Shown here: positions 18,149 through 27,402 of the stretch, one piece after another
How the letters are laid out: the number at the start of each line of letters is the position of its first letter
Position numbering within the stretch: position 1 is the stretch's first letter
NCBI GenBank assembly: GCA_965223675.1
Contig: OZ245013.1
Coordinates: 3,100,001 to 3,164,000 of the forward strand
From: JAGQKC01 sp965223675
GTDB lineage: Bacteria; Nitrospirota; Nitrospiria; Nitrospirales; UBA8639
Direction: 5' to 3'
Length of the DNA: 64,000 nt
The notes under the pieces: model-generated
Databases searched by the model: none
What the model was told of the DNA's origin: nothing
What the model saw: only the letters and a program-made list of their open reading frames with translations
Program-made: the position numbers and the translations under genes

Positions 18149-19075
18149 ATGAAAAGAATCTCATCTAGGCGATTGCGGCAACGGTCCCTATTTTTCGTCA
18201 AGGCCATTTTTGCGTTCTTGGCGTTGCTCATTACTCCAGCTTGTCAGCATGTACCGGAAACGAAACAGGCACCGGCAACGAGTAGCCTATGGAGTGTGAG
18301 CTCAGATCACAATACGGTCTATCTCCTTGGGTCTATCCATGTTCTCAAAAAAGAAAATTATCCGTTGCACGACAATATCTACCAAGCCTTTGATCTTGCC
18401 CCACATCTTGTCTTCGAGGTCAACCTTGATGAATTATCCTCGCCCCAAATCCAGTTACACACTATTAAAAAAGGCATGTATATCGAGGGGCACACGTTGA
18501 AAGATGCGCTCACCCCCGAAAACTATGACCTTGTCCAAACCCATTTAGCGCAACGCGGATATTCAATCGAAATGTTTAAACTGATGAAACCGTGGATGCT
18601 GGCGACGACGATTACCCTGCTGGAGCTACAAAAACTTGGGTTCGCGACAGATTTTGGTGTCGATCAGCATTTCTTTCTAAAAGCCAAAACCCAGGGAAAA
18701 ACAATCGAAGGTCTTGAAACTGTCGAGTATCAAATAAACTTGTTCGACAACTTATCGCTCGGCACTCAAGAACTTTTCTTGCTCCAAACGTTAAAAGAAC
18801 TCAACCTTCTTGAACGACAAACACACCAGTTAGTGGAATCATGGACACATGGAAGGGTCGAAGGGCTGGAGGTGATGTTGGAAAATATGCAAGAGTTTCC
18901 GGAAGTGTACGAGGCGCTGATTACCCAACGAAACAACACTTGGCTCCCTCACGTTGAATCATATTTACAAAAAGAAGAACCCTACATGATAATCGTCGGC
19001 GCGTTACACTTATTGGGTGAAAAAGGCTTGCTCGCAATGCTCAAGGAAAAGGGTTACGTTATCAAGCAACTATGA
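18149..19075 (+). CDS. TraB/GumN-family lipoprotein
   Basis: Exported protein of 308 residues in the TraB/GumN (PrgY-like) family, a fold related to EreA/ChaN and suspected to be metalloprotease-like. I placed the start at ATG 18149 because it yields a basic n-region, a hydrophobic stretch and ITPAC, a possible lipobox; the open frame extends upstream to 17942 but that part overlaps the nitroreductase gene and has no signal sequence. The first conserved motif is YLLGSIHVLK and the second is IIVGALHLLGEKGL near the C-terminus, both bearing the family His. The physiological target is unknown. Confidence 0.85.
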   Translation: MKRISSRRLRQRSLFFVKAIFAFLALLITPACQHVPETKQAPATSSLWSVSSDHNTVYLLGSIHVLKKENYPLHDNIYQAFDLAPHLVFEVNLDELSSPQIQLHTIKKGMYIEGHTLKDALTPENYDLVQTHLAQRGYSIEMFKLMKPWMLATTITLLELQKLGFATDFGVDQHFFLKAKTQGKTIEGLETVEYQINLFDNLSLGTQELFLLQTLKELNLLERQTHQLVESWTHGRVEGLEVMLENMQEFPEVYEALITQRNNTWLPHVESYLQKEEPYMIIVGALHLLGEKGLLAMLKEKGYVIKQL

Positions 19076-19141
19076 TTCTCTCTATCAAAACAGAGAGCGC
19101 AATAAAACGGCAATGTCCTGCTTTTCGCCTGTTGGCACTAT

Positions 19142-19672
19142 CTACTCGACCAAACCTTGAAATTTCCTATTGTTCAAAACGCCACCTCCTGGATGAATGA
19201 ATTGAATCGTTCCATCTTCACCTAGTAGTACATAGGTTGGAAAGACCCGAATCCCAAATGCCTCTTTTAAAAGCTGCCCATTGTCATACACCGTGGGGAA
19301 GAGAAACGTGTTGGGATGCTCTTTCACATAGGCATGTACCCGATCACCTGATGCTGCAGTTCCAATCGTCACAACCTCTAATTCACCAGAACCTACGTCC
19401 CGGTAATACTGAGCTAGTTTTGGTAAATCCCGCCGACACACGCCACACCAGGGAGCCCAAAACATCAGTAGCGTTCGCTCCCCCTCAAGAGATTCATTTG
19501 AGAAATATCGACCATCGATTGAATACGTTTGAAACTCCGGCCCCGGTTCGCCCAGCGTTTGAGCCAAGGCCTGAGCAAGCCTGCCATCTATTACGATAAA
19601 GACCATACTTATCAATAAGACAGAGAGACAGCGTAAGGACATGGAATGAGCTATGAGGGCAACCATGTACAT
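19142..19672 (-). CDS. TlpA/ResA-like thioredoxin-fold protein
   Basis: Membrane-anchored or exported thiol-disulfide oxidoreductase of 176 residues. A hydrophobic segment spans about residues 11-30, then a thioredoxin fold with active site WAPWCGVC (C76, C79) and cis-Pro in RVFPTYVLL. Start 19672 is supported by AGAGG upstream; an internal ATG at 19642 lacks one. Such proteins reduce apocytochrome c haem motifs or other periplasmic disulfides. That would suit a genome with several CxxCH proteins, though no cytochrome maturation genes are adjacent. Confidence 0.88.
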   Translation of the reverse strand: MYMVALIAHSMSLRCLSVLLISMVFIVIDGRLAQALAQTLGEPGPEFQTYSIDGRYFSNESLEGERTLLMFWAPWCGVCRRDLPKLAQYYRDVGSGELEVVTIGTAASGDRVHAYVKEHPNTFLFPTVYDNGQLLKEAFGIRVFPTYVLLGEDGTIQFIHPGGGVLNNRKFQGLVE

Positions 19673-20199
19673 AGCAGAAAACCTCTCGTTTATGGGAACA
19701 TTAGCTACAGTCCACTTCTACTTCTTTCAATCGGCCCCAATTCCATATCGCTTGATGGCATGTTAAAAGAAGTTTAGAAGAATTGGTCGAATACTGAGGT
19801 ATCTGGTGAAAACACAGAACACGTATGGACTTACGTGCGCTGATAACAGAATATTATGTAAGACGTATAAGAAAAACCCTGTACCACATTCTTTTCCGAG
19901 ATATAGCGAAACCAAATATTTTACAGCCGAACCATACTTGGACACGATAGTTTAGAAAATCATGAGCAACTTGACGAACATTCTACTTCGAAGCATCAAA
20001 TCATCTGACATTTCTCTAGCAGGTGTCCAAGCTGACATAACGAAATAACACACGACAGACATCGAAAGTGTATCGGAACGACTATATAGATTCACGCTTG
20101 TACGATGGTCCGACTTTGCCGAAGTAGCTACGAAGGCTGAAAGTCCTATAGCGCGCAAGCACGAGCGACGAAATACAAATCAAAAGGAGTTAAATAGAT
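19673..20199. other. Intergenic region, no gene supported
   Basis: About 527 bp between divergent genes. Only short reading frames without ribosome-binding sites occur. The ribosome-binding site AAAAGGAG of the aldolase gene is at its right end. A fragment TATAGCGAAACCAAATA near 19914 faintly recalls the right end of the MITE-like family but is too short to call. Confidence 0.4.
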
Positions 20200-20799
20200 A
20201 TGATTACAGCCATTGGGGATGTCTTACGGCGATGTTATGAACGAGGGTGGATTACCTCACGAGATGGAAATTGTAGTTTGCGCCGAGCAAGAAGCGTCTA
20301 CATCTACATCACACCGTCAGGGTGGCGAAAGACCATCGTCCATCCAGAACACATGGTCAAAATTAAACTAGCGAATGGTGAAATGCAAATTCCAAAGGAT
20401 ACTAACCCATCTGGTGAACTGCATATGCACTATCTGTTGCTCAGAGGTATGACACGAACCCGCGCGGTCGTCCATGTGCACCCAACACATGTGGTGGCAG
20501 CCATCTATCGAGGCTTTGATCTACAAAAAATCTGTAAAGACTTTCCGGAAATCTATCGCTACACCCGCATTGGGCCTACGGTGCCCATGTTACCAGCTAT
20601 TAGTACAGAATTAGGTGAGGCAACTGCTCAAGCTCTAGGAGTGAACGAAAGCAACCCAATTGGAGATTTTGACATCGTTGGACAAGCCAATCACGGTGTC
20701 TGTTCGATGGCTCAAGATCCCTGGTCAGCCTACGAACACATCGAACGGCTGGATCACATCTGCGAAATCGTGCTCAATAGCGGAGTTTCTCCTTCATGA
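20200..20799 (+). CDS. Class II aldolase/adducin-family protein
   Basis: Cytoplasmic zinc enzyme family that includes L-fuculose-1-phosphate and ribulose-5-phosphate aldolases/epimerases and methylthioribulose dehydratase. The 199-residue protein shows the sequence SRDGNCSLR (phosphate-binding GN), SGELHMH with a likely catalytic Glu, VVHVHPTH with metal-binding His residues, and a third His region ANHGV. Start at ATG 20200 is backed by AAAAGGAG. The neighbours give no pathway, so the sugar substrate is not assignable. Confidence 0.85.
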   Translation: MITAIGDVLRRCYERGWITSRDGNCSLRRARSVYIYITPSGWRKTIVHPEHMVKIKLANGEMQIPKDTNPSGELHMHYLLLRGMTRTRAVVHVHPTHVVAAIYRGFDLQKICKDFPEIYRYTRIGPTVPMLPAISTELGEATAQALGVNESNPIGDFDIVGQANHGVCSMAQDPWSAYEHIERLDHICEIVLNSGVSPS

Positions 20800-20963
20800 A
20801 GGCTTTCACTCATATTTATTCCTTATGCTTGACACCTCTCATCCTGTTTACTTCTTGCTCGATCAATCGTTGATCGCTATAGTAATGACCGTGCATAAAA
20901 TGTAAACGGGCTAAAACGTCTCTGAATTCTTGTCTATAACCGTCTCCAGGGAAAGGAGTGTCC

Positions 20964-21728
20964 ATGGCGAAGAAGAAGGCTAAACGTCAGTCAACTAAGA
21001 AAGGTTCATCCTCAAAATCAAAAGCTTCCTCAAAGACTAAACCTAAAGCTTCCGCCTTGACCAAAAAGAAGGCTTCGTCCAAAGGTAAGGCCAAGACCAA
21101 AGTTTCGAGTACCCAAAAAACATCCGCTTCAAAAAAGACAAAAAAGAAATCCGTCGCGAAGACTAAACCCAAGACATCACAAACCGGAAAAAAGTCTGCA
21201 CCAACAAAAAAATCCGTGAAGAAGCCTAGGACGGCTACGGCCAAGAAAAAACCTACTGCACAGAGGACAAATGCCTTAAAACCCAAGGAAACTTCCACTA
21301 AAGCGAAGCCCAAAGTTTCTTCTAAAAGAGTCATTAAAAAGCCAAAGAAGGTTGTTGCTAAGCCTCAATTAAAAACTCAAATGAAACAACCTCAGGCTCC
21401 GAAAAAAGCTGAGCTCTCCGCCATTGATCGTTACAATATCGGCGGCTTGCTTGCCTGTGCGATAGATCAGGCAAGAGATCCGGGATTACTAAAATTCAAA
21501 AAAGTGTTGAAACATCTTGGATTGTCGATGCATGAGCAAGAGAACCTCGTTCGGGTAACTCAAGGATTTATGTTCCCAAAGTTATTCGCGGATGAAATAA
21601 AGGATGAGACGACTCGAGAACTAGCGGTAAAAGAATTGATAGCCTTTGCCAAATCCGAGGGTAATTATGATCGGGACTGGCGATCCGACTTAGAGCAATT
21701 CGGGACTTGGTTGGGAATTGCAGTCTAG
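20964..21728 (+). CDS. Lysine-rich histone H1-like protein with C-terminal domain
   Basis: Protein of 254 residues in two parts. Residues 1 to about 150 are a low-complexity Lys/Ala/Ser/Thr/Pro tail (KKKAK, KKPKK and AKPK motifs) similar to eukaryotic H1 and bacterial histone-like tails, likely to bind DNA or RNA. Residues about 155-254 form a compact, mixed-charge domain of unknown family (IDRYNIGGLLACAIDQA to DLEQFGTWLGI). ATG 20964 follows GGAG at 20955-20958; an in-frame GTG at 20958 is less likely. Nucleoid organisation is inferred, not shown. RecR and YbaB genes lie downstream on the other strand. Confidence 0.85.
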   Translation: MAKKKAKRQSTKKGSSSKSKASSKTKPKASALTKKKASSKGKAKTKVSSTQKTSASKKTKKKSVAKTKPKTSQTGKKSAPTKKSVKKPRTATAKKKPTAQRTNALKPKETSTKAKPKVSSKRVIKKPKKVVAKPQLKTQMKQPQAPKKAELSAIDRYNIGGLLACAIDQARDPGLLKFKKVLKHLGLSMHEQENLVRVTQGFMFPKLFADEIKDETTRELAVKELIAFAKSEGNYDRDWRSDLEQFGTWLGIAV

Positions 21729-21746
21729 TGAATATGTGTCCCGTTG

Positions 21747-21774
21747 CTTGTCGCTCGTATCTTGTCGTTCGTAT
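21747..21774 (+). repeat. Short tandem repeat, 2 x 14 bp
   Basis: CTTGTCGCTCGTAT and CTTGTCGTTCGTAT are adjacent, differing at one base. The following 90 bp contain GCTTCACG twice and, near 21853, CGAGATACG, giving the whole gap before recR a repetitive look. It may be a fragment of a dispersed short-repeat family. Confidence 0.5.
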
Positions 21775-21866
21775 TTCGTAGGAAGAGTCTTCTGGCTTTT
21801 CTTTTACACTTCACCAAAACGCTTCACGTTCTTCCTCTATGCTTCACGAACAACGAGATACGTGTA

Positions 21867-22505
21867 TTAGGTGAGTTCGCGGCGACCTTCTATTGATTTC
21901 AGCAGCGTAACCTCATCCGCGTACTCAATGTCCATACCCACGGGGATACCGTAGGCAATCCGAGAGACACTCACACCATGCGGCTTCAAGATTTTGGTGA
22001 GATAAATGGCGGTAGCTTCGCCTTCAATAGTCGGATTGGTTGCAATCACGACTTCTTGAACTTCTCCAGACTTTACTCGTTCTTCTAACTCATGAGCTCG
22101 AATATCAGCCGGCCCAACTCCATCTAAAGGCGACATAGCCCCAAACAACACATGATACAATCCACGAAAGGCCTTACTGTGTTCAATCGCCTGGAGAGTG
22201 CTGGGTTCCTCTACGACGAGAATTTTCGTTTGGTCACGCTTAGGATCGAGACAAATCTCACACAGTGACTCCTCCGCAATATTTCGACATTGCGTGCAAA
22301 ACGCCACACGTTCTTTCACATCCCGAATGGCATCAGCTAATCGCAAAGCTTCGTCTTTTTCTGCTTTCATGATATGAAAGGCCAAGCGTTGGGCAGTTTT
22401 TTGACCAATGCCAGGAAGCCGTACAAATTCTTTGGCAAGGCGTGCTAAAAACCCGCTTTGCTGACCGCTTTTCCCAGAGCCTTTGTCTGCAACGATGGTT
22501 GACAC
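21867..22505 (-). CDS. recR: Recombination protein RecR
   Basis: Component of the RecFOR pathway that loads RecA at single-strand gaps. The 212-residue protein has the N-terminal helix-hairpin-helix region (RLPGIGQKTAQRLAFH), a C4 zinc finger (CTQCRNIAEESLCEIC) and a Toprim domain (ILVVEEPSTLQAIEH to VVIATNPTIEGEATA). The GTG start at 22505 is preceded by AGGAGG, a strong ribosome-binding site. It closes the conserved dnaX-ybaB-recR order on the minus strand, after a 224-bp gap from ybaB. Confidence 0.97.
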   Translation of the reverse strand: MSTIVADKGSGKSGQQSGFLARLAKEFVRLPGIGQKTAQRLAFHIMKAEKDEALRLADAIRDVKERVAFCTQCRNIAEESLCEICLDPKRDQTKILVVEEPSTLQAIEHSKAFRGLYHVLFGAMSPLDGVGPADIRAHELEERVKSGEVQEVVIATNPTIEGEATAIYLTKILKPHGVSVSRIAYGIPVGMDIEYADEVTLLKSIEGRRELT

Positions 22506-22539
22506 TCGCTCCTCCTACCTCTGAGGGAAGTTTGAATAA

Positions 22540-22645
22540 GGTCGCCAGTAGCGTTCTCGTTGCTCAAACGTCGCAACGTGCTCTCTAGTACGCTTCGTCA
22601 TTTTCGCTACCTGCGGCCTTGCTGAACGAACCTTTTGGAACCTTC
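22540..22645. repeat. Possible dispersed repeat between ybaB and recR
   Basis: Non-coding block running from CGCCAGTAGCGTTCTCG through GCGGCCTTGCTGAACG to CCTTTTGGAACC. From memory it resembles a repeat seen many times in Nitrospira genomes. There is only one copy in this window, so nothing here proves that it is repeated. Confidence 0.25.
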
Positions 22646-22729
22646 CTCTTTCTCTTGTCATCGTTATTCTTGATTCTGCGTGCTACTGTCACCTGATTTT
22701 GGGCAATGTTTAAATTTCTCTACAGGCCT

Positions 22730-23056
22730 CTAAAACATGCCTGGAATTCCCATACCGCCAGTTAACGACTTCATCTCCTCCGCCATCATATCTTTGGCTT
22801 TTTTCAATGCTTCATTTGTCGCCGCGACTAATAAGTCCTGCAACATATCACGGTCCTCTGACTTTATGACTTCTGGATCAATTATCACTTTTGCAACTTG
22901 CATCGCCCCAGTCACCCTTACGGTAACCATCCCACCTCCGGCAGAAGCTTCAACTTCTTTCGTTGCCGCTTCGGCTTGAATTTTCCCCATTTGCTCCTGC
23001 ATCGCCTGTGCTTGTTTTAACAGATTACTCATGTTGCCGAATGGATTTTTGGACAT
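22730..23056 (-). CDS. ybaB: YbaB/EbfC-family nucleoid-associated protein
   Basis: Small DNA-binding protein of 108 residues, normal length. It has the N-terminal amphipathic helix LLKQAQAMQEQMGKIQ and the beta-sheet segment GGGMVTVRVTGAMQVAKVII, and ends in a Gly/Met-rich tail (GGMGIPGMF). Its ATG overlaps the dnaX stop by one base (TAATG), so the two genes are translationally coupled. Family members form tweezer-like dimers that bind and bridge DNA. Confidence 0.95.
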   Translation of the reverse strand: MSKNPFGNMSNLLKQAQAMQEQMGKIQAEAATKEVEASAGGGMVTVRVTGAMQVAKVIIDPEVIKSEDRDMLQDLLVAATNEALKKAKDMMAEEMKSLTGGMGIPGMF

Positions 23057-24873
23057 TAGCTTTTCTCCTCTTTTGGGGAAACGCGGTGTGCCGAAACGAC
23101 TTCTCCGCCGAATATCTCAAGGGTTTGTTTGACAATCGGATTGGTACGCGCCTCTTCTATCAGACTTTGATCTTCCTGTTCTTGATGTTGCGCTCTCTGC
23201 TGCCCAATCGACAAGGGCGCTGGTTTGGTGCCATCGAGTTCAACGACACGGACGTTAATAGTATGTCCTGCTACCTGCTGACACACCTTTGCGACCAGTG
23301 CTCGATTCTCAGGTTTATCGGTCCGCCATCGTGCTACAGAGGCATTTTTAGGATACCCAATGACGACCTGTTCGGGATCCACTTGTACTAATGTGCCCAT
23401 CTCTACAAATGTCCCAATGTTTGGATGTTCCTTCATCAGTCGATCCATAACTAATTCCCAGTCAACTGACGACTTTGCTGTTGAGGCCTCTGTTATGGAA
23501 GCTTCCGGTTTTGGTGCAACAGCAACTGATGGTTTTGTTGGTATTGTCTTGTTCGTTAACTCTGGCGTAGATACCATTTTACGTTCTGGAGAAGAACGTT
23601 GAGCAATACTCGGCTTGGGAGGTGTTTCGGGCGGTCGAGAAGCTGCAGGCGTTAATGGTTGTTGTATACGATTACTTTCAGGAACCGGTTGACGTTGAGA
23701 GTTGGCTGGAGTTTGACTTTTCAAAGATGCTGAAGCCTGAGTCGTCTTAGACTGTGATTCTGACTGGACCGGAATTTTTCCTAATTGGGTCGCTCGGACT
23801 ACGGCAGCTTCTAACAGGAATCGCGGATGAGCACTCATTCGTAAATTGTCTTCGGCTTTTGAAAAAATTTGAAAGACCTCTTGAAGGAAGCCTTCACCGA
23901 CTCCCCGGGCTTGTCCAATTGTACTTTCGACTTCTTCTGTCGGCAGCTCAATTAACGCTTGGACTTGCTCACGAGATGGAACGACGGCTGCAACAAGGAC
24001 GTTTCGTAGGCGTTCAACTATTTCTCGGCAATAGATTCGAAGGTCATAGCCCTGATCAAACGCTTTCGCAACGCAAGAGACACCAGCCGAGGCATCTTGC
24101 TGAATGAGCGCAGCTACTAGTGTCCGAACTAATTCATCAGGAACGGAGCCCAACAACGTTTCTAGATCTTGGTGACGAACCTGATCTCCTCCAAATGCCA
24201 CAGCCTGATCCAATAGACTCAGGGCATCACGCATGCTTCCATCACTGGCTCTGGCAATCGCCGCAAGGCTACGTTCTTCAATCGATGTTCCTGTTTGGCT
24301 TATAACATGTTGCAATTGTCGAATGATTTCTAGCCGTGAAATTCGTCGAAACGTAAAATGTTGGCATCGTGACAGGATCGTGGCGGGAATTTTATGGACT
24401 TCAGTCGTTGCAAAAATAAATACGGCATGACTTGGTGGCTCTTCAAGCGTCTTTAACAAGGCATTAAAGGCCGAATTTGAGAGCATGTGCACTTCGTCGA
24501 TAATATAGACACGATACTTCCCACGAAATGGAGAGAATTTCACGTTTTCACGTAATTCTCTCACATCATCTACGCCAGTATTCGACGCACCATCAATTTC
24601 AATGACATCGACCGACTGTCCTCGAGTGATCTCATCACAACTGGCACAGGTTTCACAGGGTTCACTAGTAGGGCCATTTTCACAATTCAATGATTTAGCC
24701 ACAATCCGCGCTACTGTTGTTTTTCCTACCCCCCTCATCCCTGAAAAGACATAGGCATGGGCCACACGCTCTCGACTAATGGCATTTTTAATAGTCTGCA
24801 CCACATGAGGCTGACCAATAACTTCTTCAAAACTACCGGGACGATACTTTCTGGCAGAGACTTGATATTCCAT
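23056..24873 (-). CDS. dnaX: DNA polymerase III subunit gamma/tau
   Basis: Clamp-loader ATPase of 605 residues. Walker A is GMRGVGKTT, the zinc-binding module holds four Cys (CENG...CETCASC), the Walker B region reads IIDEVHML and sensor motifs follow (TTEVHKIPATILSRCQ). Residues about 380-480 are a Pro/Ser/Thr-rich linker, followed by a C-terminal tau-like domain (VDWELVMDRLMKEHPN onward). Whether a shorter gamma is made by frameshifting cannot be decided by eye. It is preceded by the SRP RNA gene and followed by ybaB. Confidence 0.96.
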   Translation of the reverse strand: MEYQVSARKYRPGSFEEVIGQPHVVQTIKNAISRERVAHAYVFSGMRGVGKTTVARIVAKSLNCENGPTSEPCETCASCDEITRGQSVDVIEIDGASNTGVDDVRELRENVKFSPFRGKYRVYIIDEVHMLSNSAFNALLKTLEEPPSHAVFIFATTEVHKIPATILSRCQHFTFRRISRLEIIRQLQHVISQTGTSIEERSLAAIARASDGSMRDALSLLDQAVAFGGDQVRHQDLETLLGSVPDELVRTLVAALIQQDASAGVSCVAKAFDQGYDLRIYCREIVERLRNVLVAAVVPSREQVQALIELPTEEVESTIGQARGVGEGFLQEVFQIFSKAEDNLRMSAHPRFLLEAAVVRATQLGKIPVQSESQSKTTQASASLKSQTPANSQRQPVPESNRIQQPLTPAASRPPETPPKPSIAQRSSPERKMVSTPELTNKTIPTKPSVAVAPKPEASITEASTAKSSVDWELVMDRLMKEHPNIGTFVEMGTLVQVDPEQVVIGYPKNASVARWRTDKPENRALVAKVCQQVAGHTINVRVVELDGTKPAPLSIGQQRAQHQEQEDQSLIEEARTNPIVKQTLEIFGGEVVSAHRVSPKEEKS

Positions 24874-24983
24874 GAATTTCTAAAATCAACGTACAAGGTG
24901 CAAAGTGGAAAATTGAATACGACCAAGCACTTTTGCGAAACTTAACTTTGACTTTTTCATTTTACAATTTACATTGAAAAACC

Positions 24984-25084
24984 GGGGCCAGGTAATCCTG
25001 CGGCACCCAGACTAGCCTGCTTACCGTTGCTTCCTTCCGGACCTGGCGGGGTTCACAAGATTCTGTTGCACAGGGCCCAGCCCC
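24984..25084 (-). ncRNA. ffs: Signal recognition particle RNA (4.5S, bacterial small type)
   Basis: On the minus strand the RNA begins GGGGCTGGGCCCTGTGC and ends CTGGCCCCGG, so its termini pair into one long hairpin. The universal domain IV loop AGGTCCGGAAGGAAGCA is present and is the diagnostic Ffh-binding site. Length is about 101 nt. A run TTTTT directly after the 3' end (24976-24981) fits intrinsic termination. The position just upstream of dnaX is the arrangement found in many bacteria. Confidence 0.96.
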
Positions 25085-25343
25085 TTTTTCGAAACTTGGA
25101 CACCTTTTATCGATGTATCAATAGGCGTAAGAATTCAACGTAAATTGTCTCTGTATAGTACTCAGCCCAAAGAACAATCGTGTTCCACCTAGGACACTGA
25201 TAATCCGAATGTTCCTGTTACACAGTGCTTCAAGCGAGTATTTGTAGTTTATGAGCCATTGGCCTGTTGAACCATCGTGTCCGAGGCACCTCATCATAAT
25301 CCATTGGTTTCACTTTATATTTTGTACTTTGCATTTTTTCATA

Positions 25344-25644
<301 letters not shown>

Positions 25645-25849
25645 ACGATGCTCAAATAACTCTATATTTTGTTATCATACCTAAGCTGTTTGTCGAAGCT
25701 ATACATTTGCAAAACTAACGATTATAAAGGGAAAGCTTCGCTCAAATCACGAGGAAAGGCGATCTTACCACGAGGCCCAGGATGCGACAAGCGAGGGAAG
25801 TATTTGTCGTTTCCACACTACTCTGAGCTTAACCTACGTCCCATATGAC

Positions 25850-26662
25850 TTACCGAGATAATGTTCGAGCTTGAAAGCGTCGCTGTCGTCTTGTTGAGCC
25901 GTGAAGTGCTGCAAACAGATGCCCTCGAAACATCAGCATCATGACTCCCAGAATAGGCGTCGCGAGTAAGATCAAGAACGAACTCACCTCATTTGAGATC
26001 CCAAAATACTGAAGCCATTCTGTCAACAAACGAAAAGGCACGGTTAAGATATGAAAGAAATCTAAGCCTCCTCTCGCCCCAGCCTGGCTTGAAAATTCAA
26101 AAAAGAATGACAGGCCAAAAGGCGCTAACAGGATCGCAACTGGGAAAAACCATTCGATCCAGTTTTCAAGGACAAATTCATAGCTTTCTCGCACTACCTC
26201 TATGGCTGAACCTTGTCGACTCTGATAGATCACCTCTGGCACCGGATTCAGTAGTACAAAGATCAAAAAAAATACTGCGGAAGTCAACACAGGACTATAG
26301 GGATTGGCCTGTAGGGCCATCTGCAAGATAAGGACAGGAAACCACACAAGAAATCCAACCGAAATCACATCCCAGAAATATTGCCCTGCACTTTGCGGAA
26401 TCTCCCTCCATCGTATCTTCCGAGAACCCAACACGACCTGTTCCACTAGATACAACGTTGCACCAATGACAAATGCATTGGCCGCCCCAACTATCAACCC
26501 CCCAAGCATGCCTAATCGTGATACCAGTAAGATGATAGAGAGCATCAGCACGGCAAAACTCACCACGACAACCGTAATGATCCAACCTTGCAAAAACGAG
26601 CGGATGGTCGCCTGAATGGCTTGCTTGTAGAGTTGAATGGTGGCTTGAATAAACTCCGCCAC
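25850..26662 (-). CDS. Polytopic membrane protein of unknown function
   Basis: Integral membrane protein of 270 residues with about five or six hydrophobic segments (around residues 25-50, 52-75, 98-118, 124-142, 168-190 and 225-245) and a basic C-terminus (GSTRRQRRFQARTLSR). I do not recognise a family with certainty; the layout recalls DUF4013-like or glycerophosphoryl-diester-associated membrane domains, but no motif decides. A short coiled-coil protein gene lies just upstream on the same strand, so the two may form an operon. Confidence 0.75.
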   Translation of the reverse strand: MAEFIQATIQLYKQAIQATIRSFLQGWIITVVVVSFAVLMLSIILLVSRLGMLGGLIVGAANAFVIGATLYLVEQVVLGSRKIRWREIPQSAGQYFWDVISVGFLVWFPVLILQMALQANPYSPVLTSAVFFLIFVLLNPVPEVIYQSRQGSAIEVVRESYEFVLENWIEWFFPVAILLAPFGLSFFFEFSSQAGARGGLDFFHILTVPFRLLTEWLQYFGISNEVSSFLILLATPILGVMMLMFRGHLFAALHGSTRRQRRFQARTLSR

Positions 26663-26686
26663 GAAACCTATCCTAGCAATGTGTGA

Positions 26687-26932
26687 CTAACGAGATGATT
26701 GAGGTGGGTGTTTAAGAGCAATGATCTCTTGTTGGAGCTGGTCTCGTTCTTGTTGTATTTTTTTAAGGCGACTTGGGCGGTTTACCGTCCACGGTTTGAG
26801 CTTCTCTTTGAATGTCACTTGGCGAGGAGGTACACTTTCTGCTGGCGAATCCTGAAAGTCATACCCTTTGTGCGCCTTGCGGTTTTCCGTAAACTTTCGA
26901 TAGATGTCGTGATAGAGTGATTTAAGTGCCAT
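26687..26932 (-). CDS. Small basic coiled-coil protein, unknown
   Basis: Protein of 81 residues, basic, with a predicted coiled coil near the C-terminus (RLKKIQQERDQLQQEIIALK, about residues 55-74). No signal peptide, cysteines or known motif. No ribosome-binding site is evident before the ATG at 26932. It ends 24 bp before the membrane protein gene on the same strand, which favours a real gene and a shared transcript. A reading frame on the opposite strand covers nearly the same bases but has no better support. Confidence 0.6.
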   Translation of the reverse strand: MALKSLYHDIYRKFTENRKAHKGYDFQDSPAESVPPRQVTFKEKLKPWTVNRPSRLKKIQQERDQLQQEIIALKHPPQSSR

Positions 26933-27089
26933 AATTAGTGCATACCATACTCTACTCGGAAAATTCTGGCAAGAAGTCTGTAAAGACTCGTTTCGATCAT
27001 CATTCTTCTGGATATTCTGTGGAAATATCCTAAATCTTCAAAATTCAAAGGATTCTTTACTTCCCTAATTCCCTTAATTTCTATTAAAA

Positions 27090-27118
27090 TCGACAGTTAT
27101 CTGTTACGTGATTATTTC
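27090..27118 (+). promoter_or_regulatory. Candidate sigma-70 promoter of tRNA-Leu
   Basis: TCGACA (27090-27095) and TATTTC (27113-27118) are separated by 17 bp, and the tRNA begins 13 bp later. The -35 box matches five of six consensus bases; the -10 box is weaker. Confidence 0.4.
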
Positions 27119-27130
27119 GAAAACATACGT

Positions 27131-27213
27131 GCGAGAGTGGCGGAACTGGCAGACGCGCAAGACTTAGGATCTTGTGGGCAACCGTGGGGGTTCAAGTCCC
27201 CCCTCTCGCACCA
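27131..27213 (+). tRNA. tRNA-Leu (anticodon UAG)
   Basis: An 83-nt sequence with encoded CCA. Acceptor strands GCGAGAG and CTCTCGC pair; anticodon stem-loop CAAGACTTAGGATCTTG has anticodon TAG; a short variable arm (TGGGCAACCGTG) and T-loop GGGGGTTCAAGTCCCCC follow. It reads CUN-type leucine codons. Confidence 0.96.
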
Positions 27214-27402
27214 CTTATCAGGAGGCAGCCTAAGATATCTCCATTACTTGCTTTGTGAAATTTAGAACAAGAGCTAGCCAGCACTCGAATGCAGGCAAAT
27301 CATTGCATGAAGTATTCTTAGATTTAGCCTTAAGCTATTTTTTCATATACACTCATTATTTAACCTTTGCTTAATAGTAAGCCACAGAGGAGTTACAGCT
27401 CC

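Noticed and set aside
20987..21334. 115-codon antisense frame, rich in Phe, Val and Leu
   Set aside because: It is the complement of the Lys-rich repeat tail, an artefact of low-complexity DNA.
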